Below, piece after piece: positions 1 through 7,428 of a stretch of 50,870 nt of DNA. Location: NCBI GenBank assembly GCA_031291645.1, contig JARLIQ010000070.1:1-50870 (forward strand), given 5' to 3'. The stretch comes from Caulobacteraceae bacterium (GTDB lineage Bacteria > Pseudomonadota > Alphaproteobacteria > Caulobacterales > Caulobacteraceae). The position numbers and the translations under genes were made by a program. The stretch's first letter is position 1, and each line of letters opens with the position of its first letter. A model generated the notes under the pieces. The model was not told the DNA's origin and searched no databases. It saw nothing but the letters and a program-made list of their open reading frames with translations.

Positions 1-2
1 CG

Positions 3-629
3 GCGGGCGCGCTCGCCGCCGCCGGCCTGGCCGGCGCGCGGGCGGCGGTGCGGCTGACCTGGACGGCCGGCTCGGGCGGGCGCGGGCTGGACCGGCCGGA
101 CGAGTTGCAGCCGCGGCTGTTCGCCCAGGCCGCGCCCGCGCCGCCGCCCGCCGGCCCCGCCGTTCTGGCCACCGCCCGGGTGCGCCGCAACGAACATTCG
201 CCCGCCTCCCGGCTCAAGACCCTGGCCTATCTCGACAACGTGCTGGCGCGCCGGGAAGCGCGCCTCGCCGGCGCGGACGAGGCGCTGATGCTCAACGGGG
301 CGGGTGAGATCGCCGGCGCGGCGGCGGCCAATCTTTTCTGGATCGCCGGCGGGCGGCTGTTCACCCCGGCGCTGGCGTGCGGCGTGCTGGCAGGGACCAA
401 GCGGGCCCAGGTGCTGGCGGCGGCCGCCGCATCGGGCGTCGAGGCGGTCGAGACCCGTTCGGGGGCCGAGGCCCTGGGCGCGGCCGAGGCGGTCTTCCTG
501 ACCAACAGCCTGATCGGCCTGCGGCCGGTGGGCTCCGTCGACGGCCGGGCCGTCGGATCACACCCCCTGGCCGGCCGCCTCGATCAGCTTATGCAGGCGG
601 TGGAATTCGGCGGGATCGACGTCATCTGA
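3..629 (+). CDS. Class IV aminotransferase, C-terminal part (5' end outside window)
   Basis: PLP-dependent fold-type IV aminotransferase family (aminodeoxychorismate lyase, D-amino-acid and branched-chain aminotransferases). The frame is open from base 3, so the start lies upstream. The motif SRLKTLAYLDNVLAR carries the presumed Schiff-base lysine. It is followed by the family blocks GEIAGAAAANLFWI and CGVLAGTKRAQVL, which normally contact the cofactor and its phosphate. The 3' end overlaps the opposing tadE-like gene by 46 bp. Which substrate it uses (4-amino-4-deoxychorismate or an amino acid) cannot be decided from this fragment; a pabC-like role is only a guess. Confidence 0.85.
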   Translation, partial: AGALAAAGLAGARAAVRLTWTAGSGGRGLDRPDELQPRLFAQAAPAPPPAGPAVLATARVRRNEHSPASRLKTLAYLDNVLARREARLAGADEALMLNGAGEIAGAAAANLFWIAGGRLFTPALACGVLAGTKRAQVLAAAAASGVEAVETRSGAEALGAAEAVFLTNSLIGLRPVGSVDGRAVGSHPLAGRLDQLMQAVEFGGIDVI

Positions 630-1153
630 CGCGGCGACAGGTAGAAGACGCTGTTGAAGGGGAGCGCGGTCTTGACGACGATCGCGACCGGCGAGGTGTA
701 GACGTACCGCGTCTCCGACATGATCACGCTGCCGTTGGCCGGCACCAGCCCGGTCAGGGCGGCGTTGGTCAGCACCGTGCCGGTGGCGTATTTCGTCAGG
801 GCGCCGCTGTTGTCGTAGCTCCAGGCGACCGTGAAGACCTTGCCGGTCGAGTCCGCGGAGATGCTGGTGACGCGCATCGACAGCGGCGAGGTGTCGAGCG
901 GATACATCACCGCCGATCCGACCGCCCAGAAGCCGGTGCTGCTGAAGTCGCTCAGCGCGACCGACTGGCACTGGGCCACCAGGTCGCCGATCTCCGAGGC
1001 CACGTGCCCGGCCTTGCGCTGCGCCAGCATCGCGCCGCACAGCTCGGCCACGCCGAAGTAGCAGAGGATCAGGATCGGCGCGATGAAGGCGAACTCCACC
1101 GCCGAGACCCCCCGGCGGTCCCGCCGCCAGCGACCCAGGAAGCGCGCCGGCAT
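584..1153 (-). CDS. TadE-like pilus pseudopilin/assembly protein (second of pair)
   Basis: Small bitopic protein of the TadE/TadG family of Flp (Tad) pilus systems, 189 aa from the ATG at 1153. Residues 14-36 form the pseudopilin-type segment: a glycine, then VSAVEF with the +5 glutamate, then a hydrophobic helix. The CpaA/TadV peptidase would be expected to cleave after that glycine. The rest is an extracytoplasmic beta-rich domain. It lies 5 bp behind a second tadE-like gene, so the two are almost certainly co-transcribed. The 3' end runs 46 bp into the convergent aminotransferase gene. Caulobacter has comparable minor pseudopilins (CpaJ/CpaK); direct orthology was not tested. Confidence 0.87.
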   Translation of the reverse strand: MPARFLGRWRRDRRGVSAVEFAFIAPILILCYFGVAELCGAMLAQRKAGHVASEIGDLVAQCQSVALSDFSSTGFWAVGSAVMYPLDTSPLSMRVTSISADSTGKVFTVAWSYDNSGALTKYATGTVLTNAALTGLVPANGSVIMSETRYVYTSPVAIVVKTALPFNSVFYLSPRQMTSIPPNSTACIS

Positions 1154-1158
1154 CTGCG

Positions 1159-1734
1159 TCAGGTCCCCGTGTTGGAATACGGCTCGTTCTTGAACGCCGC
1201 CGTGGCCGTGAGCAGGGTGCTGCCGCCGTTCATCTGGGCGGCGATGCCGTCCAGCAGCGGGGTGAACAGGGTCCACTGGTAGAAGGCCCGAACCAGCACG
1301 ATCTGGCCCGCGGTCCCCGGCGTGAACTGCAGGGCGGTGGTGTCGATGACGCCGTTCTTGATCGGGCTGGCCTGGGTGATGTTGGAGAAGGACGCGAAGG
1401 TGCGCACGTCGACGTGCAGGTTGTTCGAGCAGTTCGAGCCCAGCCAGGTGAGCTCGCCGCAGATCGTCGTGACGAAGCCGGCCGAGGTCGCGCCGCCCGC
1501 GGTCTGCAACTGACCCGTGCGGATCTGGCGCGCGGCGTCGGCCGTCGCGTTCTCCAGCGTGGTCGACACCAGATAGATCATGCTGATCTCGAGGATGCCC
1601 ATGATCAGCGCCAGGAACGGCAGCGCCACCATGGCGAACTCGACCGCCGCCGAGCCGCGACGGCCTTCGGCCAGTCGGACGATCATCCGGGCAAGGCGGC
1701 TTTCGCGGACTCTTCTGGTCAGGCGGGGCTGCAT
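1159..1734 (-). CDS. TadE-like pilus pseudopilin/assembly protein (first of pair)
   Basis: A 191-aa TadE-family protein. A basic N-terminus precedes the prepilin-like motif GSAAVEF (about residues 27-33) and a transmembrane helix (ALPFLALIMGILEISMIY). The periplasmic part contains two cysteines (TTICGELTWLGSNC) that could form a disulfide. It is the first gene of a two-gene operon pointing away from the sulfate transporter operon. A CtrA-like site lies 24 bp upstream of the ATG, suggesting cell-cycle control as for the pilus locus; that link is inferred. It is separated from the main tad block by the sbp-cysTWA operon. Confidence 0.87.
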   Translation of the reverse strand: MQPRLTRRVRESRLARMIVRLAEGRRGSAAVEFAMVALPFLALIMGILEISMIYLVSTTLENATADAARQIRTGQLQTAGGATSAGFVTTICGELTWLGSNCSNNLHVDVRTFASFSNITQASPIKNGVIDTTALQFTPGTAGQIVLVRAFYQWTLFTPLLDGIAAQMNGGSTLLTATAAFKNEPYSNTGT

Positions 1735-1757
1735 GGCGCGAGCCTAGCGCGCCGTCC

Positions 1758-1772
1758 CTAATCGACGCTTAA
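1758..1772 (-). promoter_or_regulatory. Candidate CtrA-binding site upstream of the tadE pair
   Basis: Read on the minus strand the sequence is TTAA, seven bases, TTAG: one mismatch to the Caulobacter CtrA consensus TTAA-N7-TTAA. It lies 24 bp upstream of the first tadE start codon. CtrA is known to activate pilA in Caulobacter. Binding here is inferred from the motif alone. Confidence 0.45.
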
Positions 1773-1796
1773 GCCGCGGCGACGGTCAGTTTTTCT

Positions 1797-1848
1797 AATC
1801 GGCGATCCATATTATGCCGATTTATTCGATGGGTATTTATGCGATAAA
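1797..1848 (+). promoter_or_regulatory. Candidate operator cluster upstream of the sulfate importer
   Basis: Three overlapping patterns lie in an AT-rich patch 58-110 bp upstream of sbp. AATCGGC (1797-1803) and GCCGATT (1816-1822) form an inverted repeat with a 12-bp spacer. TTTATTCGAT (1821-1830) and TTTATGCGAT (1836-1845) form a 9/10 direct repeat spaced 15 bp apart. The second copy is part of the dyad TTTATGCGATAAA (1836-1848). Together they look like a regulator-binding region for a sulfur-responsive promoter; the regulator is unknown. Confidence 0.35.
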
Positions 1849-1905
1849 CAGGCCTTGGCCGGTCGGTGCGCGCGCGGCCGAATTGACCGCTGGGGATCCC
1901 TGCCG

Positions 1906-2937
1906 ATGACCACTTCCACCGGACTTTCGCGCCGCGCCCTGCTCGGCGCCGGCGCTGTGGCCGCGCCCGTCCTTCTGCCGCGCGCCGGCTTCGCCCAGTC
2001 GCCCAAGCCGGCGACCCTGCTCAACGTCAGCTACGACCCGACCCGCGAATTCTACAAGGAGTTCGACGCCGCCTTCGCCCAGTTCTGGAAGGGCCGGACG
2101 GGCCAGAGCGTCACCATCAACCAGAGCCATGGCGGCTCGGGCAAGCAGGCCCGGGCGGTGATCGACGGGCTGGAAGCCGACGTGGTGACCCTGGCGCTGG
2201 CGGCCGACATCGACGAGATCGCGGCGCGGGCCCAGCTTTTGCCGGCCACCTGGCAGTCGCGCCTGCCGGACAATTCGACGCCCTACGCTTCGACCATCGT
2301 CTTCCTGGTCCGCAAGGGCAATCCGAAGGCGATCCACGACTGGTCGGACCTGATCAAGCCGGGCGTCGCCTCGATCGCCGCCAATCCCAAGACTTCGGGC
2401 GGGGCGCGCTGGGTCTACCTGGCCGCCTGGGCCTGGGCCCAGAAGACCGGCGGCTCGCCGGCCGCCGCCCAGTCCTACGTGCAGAAGCTCTACCGCACCG
2501 TGCCCGTACTCGACACCGGCTCGCGCGGCTCGACCGTCACCTTCGCCCAGCGCGGGATTGGCGACGTGCTGCTCGGCTGGGAGAACGAGGCCTTCCTGGC
2601 GCTCGACGAGTTCGGACCGAATTTCGAGATCGTCTATCCCTCGCTCTCGATCCTGGCCGAGCCGCCGGTGGCGCTGGTCGACAAGATCGTCGACCGGCAC
2701 GGGACCCGGGCGGTCGCCCAGGGCTATCTGAACTTCCTCTACAGCCCGATCGGCCAGGACCTGGCCGGCAAGCACCATTTCCGGCCGCGCAATCCCCGGG
2801 CGATCGCGCGCTACGCCTCGGCGCTCAAGCGGATACCGCTGGTCACCATCGACCAGGCCTTCGGCGGCTGGAGCAAGGCCCAGGCCACCCATTTCGCAGA
2901 CGGTGGTATATTCGACCGAATTTACCGGCCCGCCTGA
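1906..2937 (+). CDS. sbp: Sulfate ABC transporter, periplasmic sulfate-binding protein
   Basis: 343 aa. It delivers sulfate (possibly thiosulfate) in the periplasm to the CysTW permease. The ATG at 1906 places a twin-arginine-like signal (SRRALLGAG, then a hydrophobic stretch ending RAGFAQS) at the N-terminus, whereas an upstream in-frame ATG at 1855 would bury it. Family blocks visible are [17 protein letters not shown] near the N-terminus, [25 protein letters not shown], and [10 protein letters not shown], the last two containing ligand-contact loops of Sbp proteins. It is the first gene of a four-gene operon; cysT starts 4 bp after its stop. Confidence 0.95.
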   Translation: MTTSTGLSRRALLGAGAVAAPVLLPRAGFAQSPKPATLLNVSYDPTREFYKEFDAAFAQFWKGRTGQSVTINQSHGGSGKQARAVIDGLEADVVTLALAADIDEIAARAQLLPATWQSRLPDNSTPYASTIVFLVRKGNPKAIHDWSDLIKPGVASIAANPKTSGGARWVYLAAWAWAQKTGGSPAAAQSYVQKLYRTVPVLDTGSRGSTVTFAQRGIGDVLLGWENEAFLALDEFGPNFEIVYPSLSILAEPPVALVDKIVDRHGTRAVAQGYLNFLYSPIGQDLAGKHHFRPRNPRAIARYASALKRIPLVTIDQAFGGWSKAQATHFADGGIFDRIYRPA

Positions 2938-2941
2938 CCCG

Positions 2942-3787
2942 ATGAAATCAGCCGCGATCGCGCGTTGGCGCGAACCGAGCGTTCTGCCGGGCTTTCCGCT
3001 CGCCCTGGGCCTTACGCTGGCCTACCTGGGCGCGATCGTCGTCGTGCCGTTGGCGGTGCTGGCGCTCAAGCCCTGGTCGTTGGGGATCGCGGGGGTCTGG
3101 AGCGCCCTGACCGAGCCGCGGGTCCTGGCGGCCCTTCGCCTGTCGTTCACCACCGCGGCCCTCGCCGCCCTGGTCGACGCGCCGCTCGGGCTGATGATCG
3201 GCTGGACCCTGACCCGCTACGAGTTCCCGGGACGCCGCCTGCTCGATGCGCTGGTCGACCTGCCGTTCGCCCTGCCGACGGCGGTGGCCGGCATCGCCCT
3301 GACCGCCCTCTATGCGCCGAACGGCCCGCTGGGAGCGCTCGCCGCCAAGGTGGGGATCAAGACCGCCTATTCGCCGCTCGGCGTCTTCATCGCCCTTCTG
3401 TTCGTCGGCCTGCCGTTCGTGGTGCGCGCCATCCAGCCGGTGCTGGAGGATCTCGACCAGGAGGTGGAGGAGGCGGCCCGCACCCTGGGCGCCAGCGACC
3501 TGCAGCGGGTCTGGCGGGTCGTGCTCCCGGCCCTGGCGCCGGCCCTGGTCAGCGGCGTCGGCCTGGCCTTCGCCCGGGCGGTCGGCGAATACGGCTCCGT
3601 GATCTTCATCGCCGGCAACATGCCGATGCGGACCGAGATCGCGCCGCTGCTGATCGTGATCAAGCTCGAGGAGTTCGACTATGCGGGCGCGGCCGCGGTG
3701 GGGCTGGCCATGGTCGTGATCGCCTTCGGCGCCCTGGTGGCGATCAACGCGCTCCAGGCCCGGCTCGCCGGGCATGGCCGCACATGA
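2942..3787 (+). CDS. cysT: Sulfate ABC transporter permease CysT (CysU)
   Basis: 281-aa inner-membrane permease with about six hydrophobic segments. The cytoplasmic EAA loop (EEAARTLGASDLQRVWRVVLP), which couples to the ATPase, lies around residues 174-194. The sequence RAVGEYGSVIFIAGN is typical of CysT. The ATG at 2942 was chosen because it follows the sbp stop by 4 bp; an earlier in-frame codon at 2903 lies inside sbp. Its stop overlaps the cysW start in an ATGA junction, indicating translational coupling. Confidence 0.94.
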   Translation: MKSAAIARWREPSVLPGFPLALGLTLAYLGAIVVVPLAVLALKPWSLGIAGVWSALTEPRVLAALRLSFTTAALAALVDAPLGLMIGWTLTRYEFPGRRLLDALVDLPFALPTAVAGIALTALYAPNGPLGALAAKVGIKTAYSPLGVFIALLFVGLPFVVRAIQPVLEDLDQEVEEAARTLGASDLQRVWRVVLPALAPALVSGVGLAFARAVGEYGSVIFIAGNMPMRTEIAPLLIVIKLEEFDYAGAAAVGLAMVVIAFGALVAINALQARLAGHGRT

Positions 3788-4620
3788 GGCCTCTCGTCCG
3801 CCTTCCCGGCGCCGCCCCGCTGCTCCTGCTGTCCAGCCTGGCGGTGCTTGGCCTTCTGGTCGTGCTGCCGCTGGCGGTCGTCTTCCAGCAGGCCTTCTCC
3901 AAGGGCGTCGCGGCCTATCTGGCGCCCCTGGCCGATCCGGACGCCCTGGCGGCCATCCGGCTGACGCTGCTGGTCGCGGCCATCGCCGTGCCGCTGAACG
4001 CCGTGTTCGGCCTCGCCGCCGCCTGGACCATCGCCCGGTTCGAGTTCAAGGGCCGGACCCTGCTGCTGACCCTGATCGACCTGCCGTTCTCGATCTCGCC
4101 GGTGGTCTCGGGCCTGGTCTGGGTGCTGCTATTCGGGGCCCAGGGCCTGTTCGGCGCCTTGCTGCAGGCCTGGGGCGTCAAGATCATCTTCGCCACCACC
4201 GGCCTCGTCCTGGCGACCATCCTCGTCACCCTGCCGTTCGTGGCGCGCGAGCTGATACCGCTGATGCAGGATCAGGGCGCCGACGAGGAGGCGGCCGCCC
4301 TTACCCTGGGCGCCGGCGGCGCCGCCGTCTTCACCCGGGTGACCCTGCCCAAGGTGAAATGGGCGCTGCTCTACGGCGTGCTGCTGTGCAATGCGCGGGC
4401 GATGGGCGAATTCGGCGCCGTCTCGGTGGTCTCGGGCCACATCCGGGGGCTGACCACGACCCTGCCGCTGCACATCGAGGTGCTGTACAACGACTACGAT
4501 TTCGTCGGCGCCTTCGCCGCCGCCACCCTGCTGGCCTCGCTCGGCCTGATCACCCTGGTGGTCAAGACCGCGCTGGAATGGCGGTTCGCGGACGAGCTGG
4601 CCGCCTTCCGCCGCCGCTGA
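3784..4620 (+). CDS. cysW: Sulfate ABC transporter permease CysW
   Basis: 278-aa second permease subunit that pairs with CysT to form the membrane channel. It has multiple hydrophobic helices and the EAA loop [20 protein letters not shown], followed by [19 protein letters not shown], the characteristic CysW block. It starts at an ATGA overlap with cysT and is followed 13 bp later by cysA. GC content and codon use match its neighbours. Confidence 0.94.
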   Translation: MRPLVRLPGAAPLLLLSSLAVLGLLVVLPLAVVFQQAFSKGVAAYLAPLADPDALAAIRLTLLVAAIAVPLNAVFGLAAAWTIARFEFKGRTLLLTLIDLPFSISPVVSGLVWVLLFGAQGLFGALLQAWGVKIIFATTGLVLATILVTLPFVARELIPLMQDQGADEEAAALTLGAGGAAVFTRVTLPKVKWALLYGVLLCNARAMGEFGAVSVVSGHIRGLTTTLPLHIEVLYNDYDFVGAFAAATLLASLGLITLVVKTALEWRFADELAAFRRR

Positions 4621-4633
4621 AACCCCAGAGCCC

Positions 4634-5677
4634 ATGCCCCTCGAGATCAAGTCCCTCAGCAAGGCCTTCAGCCGTTATCCGGCGCTGAGCGACATCACCC
4701 TGACCGCCGCGGAGGGCGAGTTCCTGGCCCTGCTGGGCCCGTCCGGCTCCGGCAAGACCACCCTGCTCAGGATCCTGGCCGGGCTCGAACAGCCCGACGC
4801 GGGCGAGGTGCGGTTCCGCGGCGAGGATCTGCTGGCTGCGCCGGTGCGCCGACGCGGCGTCGGCATGGTGTTCCAGCACTACGCCCTGTTCCGCCACATG
4901 ACGGTCGAGCAGAACATCGCCTTCGGCCTGCAGGTTCGCCCGCGGGCCAGCCGGCCGGGGCGGGCGGCGATCGCCGCGCGGGTGGCCGAACTCCTGGACC
5001 TGATGCAGCTCGACGGGCTCGGAAAGCGCTATCCTTCGCAGCTCTCCGGCGGCCAGCGCCAGCGCGTCGCCCTGGCCCGCGCCCTGGCCATCGAGCCGCG
5101 CATGCTGCTGCTGGACGAGCCGTTCGGCGCGCTCGACGCCCAGGTCCGCCGCGAGCTGCGCCGCTGGCTGCGCCAGGTGCACGACCGCGCCGGCGTGACG
5201 ACGGTGTTCGTCACCCACGACCAGGAGGAGGCGCTCGACCTCGCCGACCGCGTCGCGGTGCTGAGGGCGGGCGAGCTGGTCCAGGTCGGCGCGCCCAACG
5301 ACGTCTACGAGAACCCGGCGAGCGCCTTCGTGTTCGACTTCCTGGGCGAGGCCTGCCGGCTCGAGGGCGTCGTGCGGGACGGGCGGCTGACCGTCGCCGA
5401 CTGGACGACCACAGCGCCGGCGGACGCGCCGGAAGGCCCGGTCGACCTGTTCTTCCGGCCGAACGAGGTGGCGTTCGCGCCGGCCGACGGCGTCGGGGTC
5501 GGCGCGAACGTCCTGGCCGCGGCCGTGCGCGGCGCGAGCGTGAAGATCGAGTGCAAGGTCGGCGAGCAGGTCATCGAGCTGCAGGGCCTGGGTCAGGTTC
5601 CCCCGCAGGCCCTGACGCGGGGCGCCCGCCTTCGCTTCACCCCCACCCGTTACCGTCTGTTCGCCGCCGCGCGCTGA
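4634..5677 (+). CDS. cysA: Sulfate ABC transporter ATP-binding protein CysA
   Basis: 347-aa ATPase that powers sulfate import. Walker [10 protein letters not shown] is at residues 35-43, the Q-loop [12 protein letters not shown] at 79-90, the signature LSGGQ at 137-141, Walker B LLLDEP at 158-163, and the H-loop in [16 protein letters not shown]. About 110 C-terminal residues follow the nucleotide-binding domain and fit the regulatory TOBE-like extension of CysA. It is the last gene of the operon and converges on the pilus-related gene at 5697. Confidence 0.95.
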   Translation: MPLEIKSLSKAFSRYPALSDITLTAAEGEFLALLGPSGSGKTTLLRILAGLEQPDAGEVRFRGEDLLAAPVRRRGVGMVFQHYALFRHMTVEQNIAFGLQVRPRASRPGRAAIAARVAELLDLMQLDGLGKRYPSQLSGGQRQRVALARALAIEPRMLLLDEPFGALDAQVRRELRRWLRQVHDRAGVTTVFVTHDQEEALDLADRVAVLRAGELVQVGAPNDVYENPASAFVFDFLGEACRLEGVVRDGRLTVADWTTTAPADAPEGPVDLFFRPNEVAFAPADGVGVGANVLAAAVRGASVKIECKVGEQVIELQGLGQVPPQALTRGARLRFTPTRYRLFAAAR

Positions 5678-5696
5678 GGCGCTCGGGGCTTAGGGC

Positions 5697-6152
5697 TTAG
5701 GGGTGGCTCTGCGGCGCTGCGGCGCTGGCGCTGTCGCCGCCCGGGCTGGCGTTGTGGATCACCGGGTGGCACCGCCGCTCGGCGCAGGCGAACTCGCTCG
5801 GCAGGACGCCGCGATAGACGGTGACCTGGCCGTTGGTCGGCGTCACCACGGTGACCATGTCGTCCAGCAGGGTGCGGCCGGCGTGGTCGGTGATCATCAC
5901 CTCGGTCGCGCCATAGCCCTTGCCGATGACCACGACGCTGTGCGCGTCGGTCATCGCCACGTCGGCGACCGTCGGATCGCCCACCACCACATTGGCGGCC
6001 GCGCCCGGCAGAAGGACCCGGCGGCTCTGGTTCAGCTCGACGCTCAGGGCGCCGTTGGGCGCCGAGGTCGGCGCGGCCGCGCCGGGGCTGGCGGCGAGCG
6101 CCGCGCCCAAGGCGAGCAGGCAGAGCGTGAAGGTCTGGATCGGTCGGCGCAT
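5697..6152 (-). CDS. Exported protein with pilus-assembly N-terminal (secretin N0-like) domain
   Basis: 151 aa from the ATG at 6152, which puts a Sec signal peptide first (MRRPIQTFTLCLLALGAALAAS; cleavage near GAAA). The body, LSVELNQSRRVLLPGAAANV followed by VVGDPTVADVAMTDAHSV and later GKGYGATEVMI, is the domain found at the N-terminus of CpaC/RcpA secretins, here as a stand-alone protein. It is encoded opposite to pilA and separated from it by a 316-bp regulatory region. It may be an accessory periplasmic pilus protein; its role is inferred from the domain and location. Confidence 0.78.
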   Translation of the reverse strand: MRRPIQTFTLCLLALGAALAASPGAAAPTSAPNGALSVELNQSRRVLLPGAAANVVVGDPTVADVAMTDAHSVVVIGKGYGATEVMITDHAGRTLLDDMVTVVTPTNGQVTVYRGVLPSEFACAERRCHPVIHNASPGGDSASAAAPQSHP

Positions 6153-6468
6153 GCCGGCGCTCCTCGGCGGGACGTGTGCGTCAGCCTCGTCGGGAATGGT
6201 CAATAAAGTCTGAAATCGCCGTGGCCGCCGAAACCGCCGGATCGCGCGTGAGTCATAGAGTGCGAGGTCAGGTTCTTCCCGTGCCTCGCTCGGTTGGTTA
6301 AGGGATCGTAATAGTAAATATCGGCTAATCATAGAATTTTTCGAGTAATAGTTTGATGTTTACTGGCCATTAAGTGGCGTGAGGCAAATTGCTCGTGTTT
6401 TCGGGGGCGAGCAGGCCGGACAGGCTTGATCCTCCAGTCCACTGCTTGCTGAAACAGGAGATCAAGCA
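6153..6468. promoter_or_regulatory. AT-rich divergent control region upstream of pilA
   Basis: 316 bp without a credible gene, between the secretin-N-domain gene and pilA. The part from about 6290 to 6380 is much more AT-rich than the surroundings and contains several TAA/TTAA elements. One is GTAA-N7-CTAA at 6314-6328, a 6/8 match to the CtrA consensus; another is TTAA at 6299-6302. The pilA ribosome-binding site is the AGGAG in AACAGGAGATCAAGCA just before the ATG. In Caulobacter the pilA promoter is CtrA-dependent; here the exact sites are uncertain. Confidence 0.45.
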
Positions 6469-6630
6469 ATGTCGAAGTTCGTTACGCGTTTCATGAAGGA
6501 CGAATCGGGCGCCACGGCCATCGAATACGGCCTGATCGTCGCCCTGATCGCGGTCGTGATCATCACCGCCGTGACCACCGTTGGCACCAACCTGAGCGCC
6601 AAGTTCAACACGATCAACTCGAACATCTAA
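6469..6630 (+). CDS. pilA: Flp-type major pilin PilA
   Basis: Only 53 codons. It encodes the structural subunit of the Tad/Flp pilus. The short leader MSKFVTRFMKDESG precedes ATAIEYGLIVALI; the prepilin peptidase CpaA would cut after Gly14. The +5 glutamate and +6 tyrosine of Flp pilins are present, followed by one hydrophobic helix and a short polar tail ending NTINSNI. The AGGAG upstream is a strong ribosome-binding site. A hairpin terminator follows at 6657, so pilA can be made in excess of the downstream assembly genes. It is first in the cpa gene order known from Caulobacter. Confidence 0.96.
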   Translation: MSKFVTRFMKDESGATAIEYGLIVALIAVVIITAVTTVGTNLSAKFNTINSNI

Positions 6631-6656
6631 TACTAGAGACCGAGCAGATCTGGATG

Positions 6657-6687
6657 GGGCCGCGGCGCCGGGGCGTCGCGGCCCTTT
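6657..6687 (+). terminator. Hairpin terminator after pilA
   Basis: GGGCCGCG (6657-6664) pairs perfectly with CGCGGCCC (6677-6684) across a 12-base loop and is followed by TTT. It lies 26 bp behind the pilA stop and probably limits transcription into cpaA. Confidence 0.65.
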
Positions 6688-6781
6688 CGATTCCCGGCGA
6701 CGATGCGGCGGCCGCAACCTTTCGTTCACCGCGACCACGCATCGTGGCCTCCAACCCTTTCCTTACCCGTCGCACCGGACG

Positions 6782-7300
6782 ATGACCCTCCTCCAGGCCG
6801 CCCTTCTGAGCCTCTTTCCGGCTCTGCTGATCTTCGCGGCGCTGACCGACGCGACCAGCTTCACCATTCCCAACCGCATCTCCGTCCTGCTGGTCGCCTG
6901 CTATTTCCCGACCGCCCTCGTGCTCGGCCGTCCGCTCGGCGAGGTCGGGATCGACCTGGCGGTGTGCGCCGGCGCGCTTGTGGCGGCCATGGGCATGTTC
7001 GCGGCGGGCTGGATCGGCGGCGGCGACGCCAAGCTGTTCGCGGCCGCCAGCCTGTGGCTCGGCTGGGCGGCGGCGCCGGCCTTCCTGGTGGTGACCGCCC
7101 TGGCCGGCGGGCTCCTGGCGGTGGCCCTGCTCAACCTCCGGGCCGAATGGCTCAAGCCCTATTTCAGCGGCGCGCCGTCCTGGGTGGTCCGCCTGGCGAC
7201 GCCCAAGGCCGCGGTGCCTTACGGCGTGGCGATCGCGGCGGGCGCCTTGGCGGCTTTTCCCCAGAGCGCCCTAATCCACGCCTTTCATGGAAGTTTTTAG
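6782..7300 (+). CDS. cpaA: Prepilin peptidase CpaA/TadV
   Basis: 172-aa polytopic aspartic peptidase (A24 family) that removes the leader from PilA and from TadE-type pseudopilins. The two catalytic aspartates are visible: one in FAALTDATSFTIPNRIS (residue 23) and one in the GxGD-type motif GGGDAKLFAA (around residue 81). About five to six hydrophobic segments surround them. It lacks the N-terminal methylase domain of large type IV prepilin peptidases, as expected for the TadV subgroup. A 20-bp perfect palindrome starts in its stop codon. Confidence 0.92.
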   Translation: MTLLQAALLSLFPALLIFAALTDATSFTIPNRISVLLVACYFPTALVLGRPLGEVGIDLAVCAGALVAAMGMFAAGWIGGGDAKLFAAASLWLGWAAAPAFLVVTALAGGLLAVALLNLRAEWLKPYFSGAPSWVVRLATPKAAVPYGVAIAAGALAAFPQSALIHAFHGSF

Positions 7301-7318
7301 CCGGGCCATGGCCCGGCT
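7299..7318. repeat. 20-bp perfect palindrome at the cpaA stop codon
   Basis: AGCCGGGCCATGGCCCGGCT equals its own reverse complement and includes the last two bases of the cpaA stop. As RNA it folds to an 8-bp GC-rich stem with a CAUG loop. Five T lie before it and no T-run after it, so it does not look like a standard terminator. It may attenuate or process the transcript between cpaA and cpaB. Confidence 0.6.
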
Positions 7319-7428
7319 TAGCGCGTCGTTAACCATGGACCACCCAAGGTCCCGGCACGCCGGATAGGCGTTTCGACTGGTCTGCCCCGAATCGCCCGAA
7401 GGCTGGAGGGGCCGGAGAATCGCCTTCG

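Noticed and set aside
1735-1905. Possible SAM or sulfur-related riboswitch upstream of sbp
   Set aside because: No conserved riboswitch core or multi-helix pattern could be recognised; the repeats look like DNA-binding sites.
6389-6415. Sigma-54 promoter for pilA (TGGCG...TTGC)
   Set aside because: The GG-to-GC spacing is 13 instead of 10 bases.
6370-6738. Minus-strand open frame of 122 codons overlapping pilA
   Set aside because: It is antisense to the pilin gene and its terminator, with no domain features.
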